Part shown: positions 8,160 through 15,432 of the stretch, piece by piece
Position numbering within the stretch: position 1 is the stretch's first letter
How the letters are laid out: the number at the start of each line of letters is the position of its first letter
Assembly (NCBI RefSeq): GCF_001937445.1
Contig: NZ_MSKS01000022.1
Location: forward strand, 1 to 35,157
Source: Actinomyces oris
GTDB lineage: Bacteria; Actinomycetota; Actinomycetes; Actinomycetales; Actinomycetaceae
Reading direction: 5' to 3'
DNA length: 35,157 bases
The notes under the pieces: model-generated
What the model was told of the DNA's origin: nothing
What the model saw: the letters and a program-made list of their open reading frames with translations, nothing else
Databases searched by the model: none
Made by a program: the position numbers and the translations under genes

Positions 8160-9068
8160 TTGGACACAGCCTGGCGCATCATTGACTGCTCGTCGCTGGA
8201 GGGGCGCATCACCTCGGATCGTGGGGCGATCTGTATCCACCAGGACGACGGGGGTGAGCATCGGATCCCGACGGCCGATGTGGCGGTCGTCCTCGTAGGT
8301 CCTCACGTGAGCTTCTCGACGGCTGTCGTACATCGCCTGCTGGGCGCGGACGTTGTCGTGCTGTTCTGCGACTGGCGGGGCGTTCCCGAGGGCGCCGCCT
8401 ATCCGTGGCATGAGCATGGTCGCGTTGGCGCCAGGCAGCTGGCGCAGTCGCAGCTCTCTGAGCCGCGGAGGAAGAATGCGTGGGGGCGCCTGGTGAGGGC
8501 GAAAGTGCTGGGACAGGCGACTGTCCTACTTCAGAAGGATCGTCCTGCGGCAGCTCGGCTCAAGGAGATGGCTCGTTCGGTCCGCTCGGGCGATCCGGAG
8601 AATGTCGAGGCCCATGCTGCTCGCCTGTACTGGTCCCGCCTATTCGCCTCCGAGGGTGATTTTTTCCGGCGTCCGGAGGCAGAGGACCACCGCAACAGCT
8701 GCTTGAACTATGGCTATGCGGTCCTGCGCGCTCACGGGATTCGGGCGGTAGTGAGTGCTGGGCTCTGCCCGACGCTCGGCCTGTTCCATCACGGACGCGG
8801 CAATATGTTCAACCTGGTGGATGACATCATTGAGCCCTTCCGCCCTGCGGTGGATGATGCTGTGCTGCGTCTGGATCCTGATGCGAGTCCCGCTGAGCGG
8901 CAGGTGAAGCAGGTTCTGGTTGCTGCGGTCCAACAGCCGTTCCGTGACGACGGTGCTACGCTCCCGACCGTCTTGGAGGAGTTGGCTCAGCACTTGGGTC
9001 AGTACTGTGAAGGGGATCGAGCCCGCTTGGATGTCCCGTCGTGGACCGGTCCGAGGCGTGAGTCCTGA
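8160..9068 (+). CDS. cas1: CRISPR integrase Cas1, type II
   Basis: A 302-aa Cas1 that with Cas2 inserts new spacers into the array. It begins with TTG (DTAWRIIDCSSLEG) ten bases after cas9, with GAGTGAGG spanning the cas9 stop as ribosome site. The N-terminal beta domain is followed by the helical catalytic domain with the metal ligands Glu150 (NVEAHAARLYW), His210 (GLFHHGRGNMFNLV) and Glu225 (DDIIEPFRP), which align with Glu149/His205/Glu220 of the S. pyogenes protein. Length and motifs are complete. The stop overlaps the cas2 start, indicating one cas9-cas1-cas2 transcript. Confidence 0.96.
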   Translation: MDTAWRIIDCSSLEGRITSDRGAICIHQDDGGEHRIPTADVAVVLVGPHVSFSTAVVHRLLGADVVVLFCDWRGVPEGAAYPWHEHGRVGARQLAQSQLSEPRRKNAWGRLVRAKVLGQATVLLQKDRPAAARLKEMARSVRSGDPENVEAHAARLYWSRLFASEGDFFRRPEAEDHRNSCLNYGYAVLRAHGIRAVVSAGLCPTLGLFHHGRGNMFNLVDDIIEPFRPAVDDAVLRLDPDASPAERQVKQVLVAAVQQPFRDDGATLPTVLEELAQHLGQYCEGDRARLDVPSWTGPRRES

Positions 9069-9388
9069 TGGCGGATGATCCAGTGTGGTGCGTGGTCATG
9101 TTCGATCTGCCGGTGGCGACGAAGAAGCAGCGCAAGGAGGCGACTCGTTTCCGGCACCTTCTTCTGGATGAGGGTTTCTGGATGGCGCAGTACAGCGTCT
9201 ACGTCCGTTACTCCCCGACCGTGGCCGGCGAGCGTCGTAGGGCGAGTGCGATCAGGAACAACCTGCCGCGCGGCGGCGAGGTGCGGATCCTGTACGTCAC
9301 CGACCGCGAGTGGTCGCACGCGCTCTGTTTCCGCAACGAAGAACCCGTCGAGGCTGATCCCGAGCCCCAACAGCTCATGATCTTCTGA
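9068..9388 (+). CDS. cas2: CRISPR adaptation protein Cas2
   Basis: A 106-aa Cas2 with the ferredoxin-like fold; VVMFDLPVATKKQRKEATRFRHLLLDEGF at the N-terminus carries the conserved aspartate (Asp13) after the first strand, and MAQYSVYVRY and VRILYVTDREW are the later family strands. Its ATG overlaps the cas1 stop (TGATG), so translation is coupled. It bridges two Cas1 dimers in the spacer-integration complex. Fifty bases separate its stop from the first CRISPR repeat. A minus-strand promoter-like element in that first repeat would read antisense into this gene. Confidence 0.95.
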   Translation: MADDPVWCVVMFDLPVATKKQRKEATRFRHLLLDEGFWMAQYSVYVRYSPTVAGERRRASAIRNNLPRGGEVRILYVTDREWSHALCFRNEEPVEADPEPQQLMIF

Positions 9389-9413
9389 CCCCTGACGAGG
9401 CGTTTGCGCTGGT

Positions 9414-9457
9414 CAGACCCCCTTGATAGACGTTTCAGAAGTCTATCAAGGGGTCTG
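9414..9457. repeat. Inverted partial CRISPR repeat forming a hairpin with repeat 1
   Basis: Positions 9414-9431 read CAGACCCCCTTGATAGAC, the reverse complement of 17 nt of the CRISPR repeat with one extra C. Together with GTCTATCAAGGGGTCTG inside repeat 1 (9441-9457) it makes a stem of 17 pairs, one bulge and a 9-nt loop. No T-tract follows on either strand, so it is not a standard intrinsic terminator. Confidence 0.88.
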
Positions 9458-10113
9458 GCGACTGATTCCCAGCTCGGCGGCGAGCTCGCGCCAATCGTCC
9501 TGAAGTCTATCAAGGGGTCTGGCGACTGATTCCCAGCAGGGGCTCAAGGGCCACCTCACCGCCCTGAAGTCTATCAAGGGGTCTGGCGACTGATTCCCAG
9601 CCGACGCGTCTTGTGGAGCTTGTCTCGACGAAGTCTATCAAGGGGTCTGGCGACTGATTCCCAGCGCTTCGTGCCGGACGTGGCCGGCGACGTGAAGTCT
9701 ATCAAGGGGTCTGGCGACTGATTCCCAGCCGTTCAGGGAGCCGGTGCCTGTGTCGGTGAAGTCTATCAAGGGGTCTGGCGACTGATTCCCAGCGCTGGCC
9801 TTGTCTGGCGGCGAGGCGATCGAAGTCTATCAAGGGGTCTGGCGACTGATTCCCAGCACGGTACTCGTTCCCTGGCGGAGGCTCTGAAGTCTATCAAGGG
9901 GTCTGGTGACTGATTCCCAGCGCTCGAAACGCTCAGGAAGGGCACGGCCGAAGTCTATCAAGGGGTCTGGTGACTGATTCCCAGCCTGGGTGTGCTGAGG
10001 GATCCGGAGTGGAGAAGTCTATCAAGGGGTCTGGTGACTGATTCCCAGCTGACGACTTTGGCGAGTGCTGATGACGGGAAGTCTATCAAGGGGTCTGGCG
10101 ACTGATTCCCGGC
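9438..10113 (-). CRISPR. Type II-C CRISPR array, 11 repeats and 10 spacers
   Basis: A 36-nt repeat recurs with an exact 64-nt period; repeats start at 9438, 9502, 9566, 9630, 9694, 9758, 9822, 9886, 9950, 10014 and 10078. All ten spacers are 28 nt and differ from one another. On the plus strand the repeat runs from GAAGTCTATCAAGGGG to GACTGATTCCCAGC. Repeats at 9886, 9950 and 10014 have T instead of C at position 22, and the last repeat ends CCCGGC instead of CCCAGC. Complementarity to the tracrRNA places the crRNA on the minus strand, where each repeat ends with the extended -10-like TGATAGACT. The degenerate last repeat suggests the old end is at 10113 and the acquisition end is next to cas2. 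Confidence 0.98.
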
Positions 10114-10127
10114 AGCGAGGTGACATA

Positions 10128-10275
10128 TGCGCACGGCGGCGGGGACTCCGGCGTCGTCGGGCAGGGCCGGTGCCGGGCCGACGACGCCGCGGCGCTCCTC
10201 GGTCTCAGCGAGCATGCGCTCCTGGATGGCGCGGGAGGGGACGGTGGGGCGGGTCAGGTCGTTCAGGTCGCGCAT
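10128..10275 (-). pseudogene. Relic of the M20 amidohydrolase 5' end (copy 2)
   Basis: The minus strand encodes MRDLNDLTRPTVPSRAIQER and continues for 49 codons almost identical to the start of the intact amidohydrolase, then homology stops 14 bp short of the last CRISPR repeat and the frame runs into the array. Homology also covers the 21 bp upstream of the ATG (to 10296). Identity over 169 bp is 96% with no indels. It cannot encode a working enzyme. It marks the far boundary of a duplication that encloses the CRISPR-Cas locus. Confidence 0.92.
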
Positions 10276-10308
10276 GGCTCCATCTTGGCCCAGCCGGCCT
10301 CCCCGCGC

Positions 10309-10902
10309 TCAGTCGCGGGGTGCAGCGAGCCGGCGCGCCGCGTCAACGACAACGGCGCGCTGACGCATGTGCACCTCCTCGTCATCGAGAGGCCCGCACA
10401 GCATCCGCGCCACCTGGGGCACGGTGGACCACCAGCCGGTCAGCGACATAAGCATGAGCATGAGCGCCCCGGGGTCGACGTCCCCGGTCAGGACGCCGGA
10501 GTCCTGACCGCTGCGCACCCCGGCGATCTTGCGCTGGTAGTGCTCGCGCCGCAGCTCCTCCTCGGGTACCTCGTCGTCGAAGGCGAGAGCCTCCCAGCAC
10601 AGGAGCCGGATGAGCTCGGGGCGTTGCCGGTGGTAGTCGTAGAGGCGCCCGGCGTAGTCCCCCGCATCCTCACCCTCGTCGAAGGCGGGCGGTACGGCCT
10701 CCGCCACCCTGGTCAGCTCGTCGCGCAGGACCGCGGAGAACAGGCGGTCCTTGGAGCCGAAGTAGTTGTAGACGCGCTCCTTGTTGATCCCCGCCCGCTT
10801 CGCGATCCGCTCGACGGTGGTCCCAGCGGGCCCACGGCGGGTGAACTCGACTGTGGCGGCATCCTTGATCTTGCGCTTGGTCCCCTCGGTGTCCCAGGCC
10901 AT
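10309..10902 (-). CDS. TetR-family transcriptional repressor
   Basis: A 197-aa TetR-type regulator. The N-terminal helix-turn-helix (TKRKIKDAATVEFTRRG, then TTVERIAKRAGINKERVYNY) is canonical, followed by FGSKDRLFSAVL. The C-terminal ligand domain is helical and unspecific. I start at the ATG at 10902; an in-frame start at 10947 would extend the frame into one of two palindromic operators, which is less likely. The gene is divergent from an MFS efflux gene with about 115 bp between them, the classic repressor-pump arrangement. It probably represses both genes until a pump substrate binds. The inducer is unknown. Confidence 0.87.
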   Translation of the reverse strand: MAWDTEGTKRKIKDAATVEFTRRGPAGTTVERIAKRAGINKERVYNYFGSKDRLFSAVLRDELTRVAEAVPPAFDEGEDAGDYAGRLYDYHRQRPELIRLLCWEALAFDDEVPEEELRREHYQRKIAGVRSGQDSGVLTGDVDPGALMLMLMSLTGWWSTVPQVARMLCGPLDDEEVHMRQRAVVVDAARRLAAPRD

Positions 10903-10943
10903 GGCACCCCGTCTCCCGTGTCCGCGAGCGCCGGCGACAAACT

Positions 10944-10959
10944 CCAACGCTACCGTTGA
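10944..10959. promoter_or_regulatory. Probable TetR operator, regulator-proximal
   Basis: CAACG-CTAC-CGTTG is an inverted repeat with a 4-nt centre, the same core as the second site at 10987. It lies 42 bp upstream of the chosen TetR start, in position for autoregulation. Confidence 0.6.
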
Positions 10960-10986
10960 AACTACTCCTCCAGTCTACTAGGGTCA

Positions 10987-11008
10987 TTTCCAACGCTTAC
11001 GTTGGAAA
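10987..11008. promoter_or_regulatory. Probable TetR operator, pump-proximal
   Basis: TTTCCAACG-CTTA-CGTTGGAAA is a perfect 9-bp inverted repeat with a 4-nt spacer, ending ten bases before the MFS start codon and overlapping its ribosome site (AAAGGGG). Binding there would block expression of the pump. Confidence 0.72.
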
Positions 11009-11017
11009 GGGGTTCTC

Positions 11018-12265
11018 ATGTCTCGCGCACACCGGTCCGATCTGCATCCCGACGTCACCCACTCCGAGTCACCCACACAGTTGACGACTCGGTCAGCCTC
11101 TCCCACCTACCCCGCCGGCAGCAGTGCCACCGTGACCCTCGTGGTCACCGCGCTGCTCGTTCTGACCCAGCTGTACGCCGCCATCCCCTTGCTCACCCCG
11201 ATCTCGGTCGACCTCCACGGCAATGCCACCGTCGCCCTGTCGACGGCCTTCAGCCTCACCTACGCCGCGGGCTTCCTCATCTGGGGGCCGGTCTCCGACC
11301 ACTACGGCAGACGGAGGATCATGGCGCTGGCTCTCGGGATCCTCATCGTCTCCACCGTCTGCTGCGCCCTGGCGCCATCGCTCCCAGTCCTCGCAGCCCT
11401 GCGCGCTATCCAGGGCCTGAGCGCCTCCGGCTTCGCGCCCGTGGCCCTGGCCTACCTGTCCGAGGCCCTGGAGCCGCCCAGGCGGGCCGGGGGGATCGGG
11501 GCGATGTCGACGTCGTTCCTCGTGGCGGGCATCGTCGGCCAGGTCCTGGCCTCACTGGTTGCGCTGCACCTGGGGTGGCGGTGGTTCTTCCCCCTGTGCG
11601 GTGGACTGCTGGCTGTGGCCCTGGCGGTCGTCCTCGGCGTTGTGCACGACGCCGCTCCCGCCTCCGGCCCCTCGGGCTCCTCCCTGCGGGGACAGTTCGC
11701 ATCACTGGGGCGGCTCGCGCTCAGGCCCGCGGTTCTGGCGCTCAGCCTGGCGCACGTCACGCTGCTCATGGTGTTCGTGGCCATGTACACGGGGATCGGC
11801 GGTCACCTGGAGACGCTGGGCCTGCGTCCCACGTCCATCATCCTCATCCGCCTGGCAGCCCTACCAGCCATGTTCCTCAGTCTCGTAGCAGGTCGGCTCG
11901 CCGCGAGGTGGTCCTGGTCCCGGACGGCCCAGCTCGGCTTCGGGGTATCGGCATTGGGCATGCTCGGTGAGGCACTGCTGGCGCAGAGCCTGGTGGGCCT
12001 GGTGGTCTGCAGCGTCGTGTACGTCGCTGGGGTCGCGTTAGCCGCGCCAGCGATGATCAGCCTCTACGGGCAGGTATCCGCCCCCAACCGCGGCAGCGGC
12101 ATGGCGCTCAACGGATTCATCCTGTTCGTCGGCACGAGTGCCGGCCCACTCCTGGCGACGTCGTCGTCCACCTTCCGGACGCTGGCTCTGACGCTGACCG
12201 GGATCCTGGCCGTGGCGCTGGCCGCGATCACCGGTTTCAAGGCACTGGCCGACACCGACCACTGA
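11018..12265 (+). CDS. MFS efflux transporter (YnfM/Bcr-like drug:H+ antiporter)
   Basis: A 415-aa major facilitator protein with about twelve hydrophobic segments. The loop 2-3 motif is present as GPVSDHYGRRRIM, and motif-C-like glycines lie in FLVAGIVGQVLASLVALHLGWRWFF. The first 35 residues are polar and cytoplasmic. It most resembles the YnfM/Bcr group of proton-driven exporters of drugs or small metabolites. AAAGGGG sits about 6-12 bp before the ATG. It is divergently arranged with the TetR gene and preceded by a perfect palindrome, so expression should be inducible. The substrate cannot be inferred. Confidence 0.87.
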   Translation: MSRAHRSDLHPDVTHSESPTQLTTRSASPTYPAGSSATVTLVVTALLVLTQLYAAIPLLTPISVDLHGNATVALSTAFSLTYAAGFLIWGPVSDHYGRRRIMALALGILIVSTVCCALAPSLPVLAALRAIQGLSASGFAPVALAYLSEALEPPRRAGGIGAMSTSFLVAGIVGQVLASLVALHLGWRWFFPLCGGLLAVALAVVLGVVHDAAPASGPSGSSLRGQFASLGRLALRPAVLALSLAHVTLLMVFVAMYTGIGGHLETLGLRPTSIILIRLAALPAMFLSLVAGRLAARWSWSRTAQLGFGVSALGMLGEALLAQSLVGLVVCSVVYVAGVALAAPAMISLYGQVSAPNRGSGMALNGFILFVGTSAGPLLATSSSTFRTLALTLTGILAVALAAITGFKALADTDH

Positions 12266-12279
12266 CGCGAACCGACCGA

Positions 12280-12444
12280 GGGAGCCACCGCCCCCATCGA
12301 GGACTTACTTTCGCCACCAGGACTGCGCTGTCCCCCAGATGGCGACGGGGAGACCCCAGTAGCCTGCAGGAAAACGCAGTCCTCGGTCGGAAAGTACGTT
12401 CCGGGCGCGAACCGCAGTCACCACTGCGGCCCGCCCGAGCCGCC
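12280..12444. repeat. Dispersed palindromic repeat element, copy B
   Basis: Same 165-bp element as at 4456, differing at only two positions. It lies between the convergent ends of the MFS gene and efeB, so it could also serve as a transcription end for both. Its close match to copy A suggests recent common origin. Confidence 0.88.
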
Positions 12445-12455
12445 TTACCCCGTCC

Positions 12456-14000
12456 TCAGCTGAACAGCGAGGCGGCCACCATGGTGTCACCCTCCTTGAT
12501 GCCCGGGGGGATCGCGAACAGCGCCGAGGCCTCGTGCTTGAGGTACTCCTGGAGGGCGTCGCTCTTGGTCATGCGGTCCAGGATCGGGTAGAAGTTCGTG
12601 CGCGGGTCACGCACGAAGGCGATGAAGAACAGGCCGGTCTGCAGCAGCCCCAGGGAGTCGGAGCCGTCGGTGTAGTTGTAGCCGCGGCGCAGCATCCGGC
12701 GCCCCTGGTTCTGCTCCGGTGAGACGACGGCGATATGCGCGTCGGCCGGCACGAGCGTCTCACCCTTGTCGTCCTTGGCCTTGTAGTCCACGGCCGTGAA
12801 CTCCTCGGAGGCCTTGGTGGGGTTGGCGATGCTCAGCGGCGCCCCGTAGCGCTTGTCGCGCCCCATGGTCTGCTCCTGCTCGATGAGCCGCAGGCGGTCC
12901 CAGATCTCGGCGAGCATGCGGATGCGCCGGGCCACGTAGTAGGTGCCGCCCGTCATCCACTCGGCTGCGGCGTCGTCGCCCTTCTGGACCCACAGGTGCT
13001 TGTTGAGCTGGTCGGAGGAGTCCTCGGCCTTGATGTTGTTGGTGCCGTCCTTGAAGCCGAACAGGTTACGCGGCGTCTCCTGGTCCACGGAGGTCGACGA
13101 CGTGCGCCCGTAGCCGACCTGGCTCCACCGCAGCGCGGCGGTCCCGAAGGCGATACGGGTGAGGTTGCGGATCGCGTGGACGCACACCTGGGCGTCGTTG
13201 GAGCAGGCCTGGATGAGCAGGTCACCGTCGGACTGGGCGGCGTGGAGCTGGTCGCCGGCGAAGGAGGGCATACCCTCCTTGAGGACGGCGGGCATCTTGG
13301 CGGCCAGGCCGAAGCGGTCCTTGCCGTCGGCGTCGACGAACAGCCCCTTGCCCACGCCGAAGGTGATGGTCAGGCCGTTGGGCTTGTAGCCCCAAGCCTC
13401 GCCGGTGTCCTTGGGCGGCAGCTGCTTGTTGGAGCTGGGCTGGCCGCCGATGAGCTCGCCGGCGGCCATCTGCTCGGCGGCCACGGCCCAGTCGGACAGG
13501 AGGGTTTTCAGCTCCTCGACGTCGGTGGTGGAGACGTCGAAGGCCGCGGTGAACATGTTGTCCTGGGCGGGGGTGGTGATCCCCGCCTGGTGGTCACCCC
13601 GGAAGGGGTAGGTCGTGAGGATGGCGTCCTCGGACCGGTGGGAGGCCTCCCAGGCGCGGCCGCCGGCCACACCGGCCAGGCCCGCGAGCGCAGCGCCCAG
13701 GCCCGCGCCGGTGAACATGGCGCGGCGGCTGGTGCCCTTGGCGCTGGGTTTCCCGGCCGATCCGGGCGTCCCGGCCTCATCCGGCTTGTCGGCCTTCTCC
13801 GGCTGGTCAGCCTCGTCGGAGGCGCTCGCCTCCTCGGGCTGCTCCGCCGCGTCGGAGGCCGAGGAGCCCTCACCCGGGCCCTCCGACGTCGGGGCCTGCG
13901 ACTCCTGCTGCTCCTGCACGGTCTCGTCCTGGGTCTCGTCCTGGGTCGCGTCATCGGCGACCGGGGAGGTGTCCGACTCGTGGGCCGGCTTGCCACTCAC
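12456..14000 (-). CDS. efeB: DyP-type heme peroxidase EfeB, Tat-exported
   Basis: A 514-aa dye-decolourising peroxidase of the EfeB (deferrochelatase) type. GFKDGTNN (about 315-322) carries the DyP catalytic aspartate Asp318; WMTGGTYYVARRIRMLAEIWDR, GRDKRYGAPLS, ADAHI with the likely heme-ligand His422 and RRMLRRGYNYTDGSD complete the heme pocket. The Tat motif SRRAMF followed by an Ala/Gly-rich hydrophobic stretch is at 91-115, preceded by an unusually long 90-residue acidic, Glu/Gln/Asp/Ser-rich extension with a QDETQDET duplication. No later ATG would keep the Tat motif. The protein should act outside the membrane, oxidising iron or releasing it from heme, with EfeO and EfeU. Last gene of the operon. 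Confidence 0.93.
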   Translation of the reverse strand: MSGKPAHESDTSPVADDATQDETQDETVQEQQESQAPTSEGPGEGSSASDAAEQPEEASASDEADQPEKADKPDEAGTPGSAGKPSAKGTSRRAMFTGAGLGAALAGLAGVAGGRAWEASHRSEDAILTTYPFRGDHQAGITTPAQDNMFTAAFDVSTTDVEELKTLLSDWAVAAEQMAAGELIGGQPSSNKQLPPKDTGEAWGYKPNGLTITFGVGKGLFVDADGKDRFGLAAKMPAVLKEGMPSFAGDQLHAAQSDGDLLIQACSNDAQVCVHAIRNLTRIAFGTAALRWSQVGYGRTSSTSVDQETPRNLFGFKDGTNNIKAEDSSDQLNKHLWVQKGDDAAAEWMTGGTYYVARRIRMLAEIWDRLRLIEQEQTMGRDKRYGAPLSIANPTKASEEFTAVDYKAKDDKGETLVPADAHIAVVSPEQNQGRRMLRRGYNYTDGSDSLGLLQTGLFFIAFVRDPRTNFYPILDRMTKSDALQEYLKHEASALFAIPPGIKEGDTMVAASLFS

Positions 14001-14045
14001 TGCTGTCTCCTTCCGGGGTGTCCGGGTTGCTCTGGTGCCGCCGCC

Positions 14046-15374
14046 TCAGAGGACGGTTCCAGCGACCTTGGACAGCGACTCGCTCAAGGCGTTGACGGCG
14101 TCGGAGAACTTGCGCTGCACGTCGGTGTAGGCGTTCTTGTCCGGGGTCTCGCCGGCGTCCTTCTGGACCGAGGCGATGGTGGAGTAGTCCACGTAGGTGG
14201 GCTGGCCGTTGGAGGCCTTCCCGGAGGCATGGTTCGCGATGAGCTTCTCGACCGCCGTGAACTGGGTGGTGATCTTCTCGGCGAGCTTGGCGTCCTTCTT
14301 CTTCATGAGCTCCTCGACGTTGCCGTAGGCGACCTTGGCGCCCTCGACATTGGCCTGGAAGTCGTAGAGGTCGGTGTGGGAGAAGGTCTCCTCCTCACCG
14401 ACGATCTTGGAGCTGGCGACCTCCTCCAGGAGGCTGGAGGCGCCGTTGGCGACGTCCTCGAGCCCGAGCTCGAACTTCTTCCCGCTGGCACCGGTGATGT
14501 TCCCGTAGACGAGGTCGTAGAGCGACTTGGTGTCGGCGTTGAGCTGGTCGGCGACCTTCTTGCGGGCGGCGTCGTCGGCGAACTTGAAGGGGCTGGAGGA
14601 GTCCTGGGCCCACAGGTCGGCCTCGATGCGGTGCCATCCGGTCCATCCGGCGAGGACGTCCTTGTCCGTGACGGCCTTGCCGGCGCCGGAGGCGAGGTCC
14701 TGGACGCGGGTGTCCAGGGCGGCGTCGAGGTCGCCGGCCTCCTTGAGGCCGAAGGACTCGGCGGTGGGCTCGATGCGCTCGTAGTACTGGCGCGCCAGCG
14801 GGTAGAGGCTCTTGGCGGTGTCGGTGTCGCCGGAGGTGTAGGCGGTGACGAAGCCCTGGGTGGCGGTGAGGAGCTGGCCGGTCTGGTCGCGCACGTAGGC
14901 GGTGTAGTTGGTGACGGCGGCCTCGCGCGCCTTGGTCTCGTCGGCGCTGATGTCGACGGCGGCGCCCTTGGTGATCTTCAGCTCGGTGACGCCCTTGAGC
15001 TCGCCGACCATGTTGGGCTTGCAGGCGGCGTAGTAGGTGCCCTCCTTGAGGGAGGTGGTGAGCCTCGTGGTGGTGCCGGGGCCGATGTTCTCCTGCTCGG
15101 AGACGATCTGGAGCTTGTCCTCAGTGAGGATCTCCAGCTCGTTGGCCACTGAGCCGGAGTTGGTGATGGTGAAGGTGACCACGCCCGAGGGGAAGGAGGT
15201 GGAGGAGAGCTTGCAGGCGTCGTCAGTGAGGGTCACCGTGATCTCCTGGGCCGCCCCGGAGCCGGAGGCGCCGCCCTTGGCGTTCTTGGGGTTGTCGGCG
15301 CAGGCGGCCAGGCCCAGGCCCATGGCGGTCAGGGGGAGCAGGGTGAGCACGTTGCGTCGCTTGATGGTGAGCAT
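14046..15374 (-). CDS. efeO: Iron-uptake lipoprotein EfeO (cupredoxin plus M75 domain)
   Basis: A 442-aa lipoprotein. The signal peptide MLTIKRRNVLTLLPLTAMGL ends in the lipobox LAAC with Cys25. An N-terminal cupredoxin-like domain (EITVTLTDDACKLSSTSFPSG to YYAACKPNM, about 44-121) is followed by an imelysin/M75 helical domain containing the HxxE metal motif HRIE (His248, Glu251). It is anchored outside the membrane and captures iron for the EfeU permease. I start at the ATG at 15374, which begins a proper signal peptide; the upstream in-frame ATG adds only MFTPPPYKGKT. It lies 58 bp after efeU and 45 bp before efeB. Confidence 0.95.
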   Translation of the reverse strand: MLTIKRRNVLTLLPLTAMGLGLAACADNPKNAKGGASGSGAAQEITVTLTDDACKLSSTSFPSGVVTFTITNSGSVANELEILTEDKLQIVSEQENIGPGTTTRLTTSLKEGTYYAACKPNMVGELKGVTELKITKGAAVDISADETKAREAAVTNYTAYVRDQTGQLLTATQGFVTAYTSGDTDTAKSLYPLARQYYERIEPTAESFGLKEAGDLDAALDTRVQDLASGAGKAVTDKDVLAGWTGWHRIEADLWAQDSSSPFKFADDAARKKVADQLNADTKSLYDLVYGNITGASGKKFELGLEDVANGASSLLEEVASSKIVGEEETFSHTDLYDFQANVEGAKVAYGNVEELMKKKDAKLAEKITTQFTAVEKLIANHASGKASNGQPTYVDYSTIASVQKDAGETPDKNAYTDVQRKFSDAVNALSESLSKVAGTVL

Positions 15375-15432
15375 GGTCTTTCCTTTGTAAGGGGGCGGCG
15401 TGAACAAGGGGCGGGGAGGGTGGTCGGGGTGG

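Noticed and set aside
9414-9457. The cas2-array hairpin as an ordinary Rho-independent terminator
   Set aside because: No T-tract follows on either strand, and half of the stem is a CRISPR repeat.
12735-15152. An 805-codon plus-strand open frame across efeB and efeO
   Set aside because: It crosses two well-supported genes on the other strand, has a Gly/Val/Leu-rich composition and no family resemblance.
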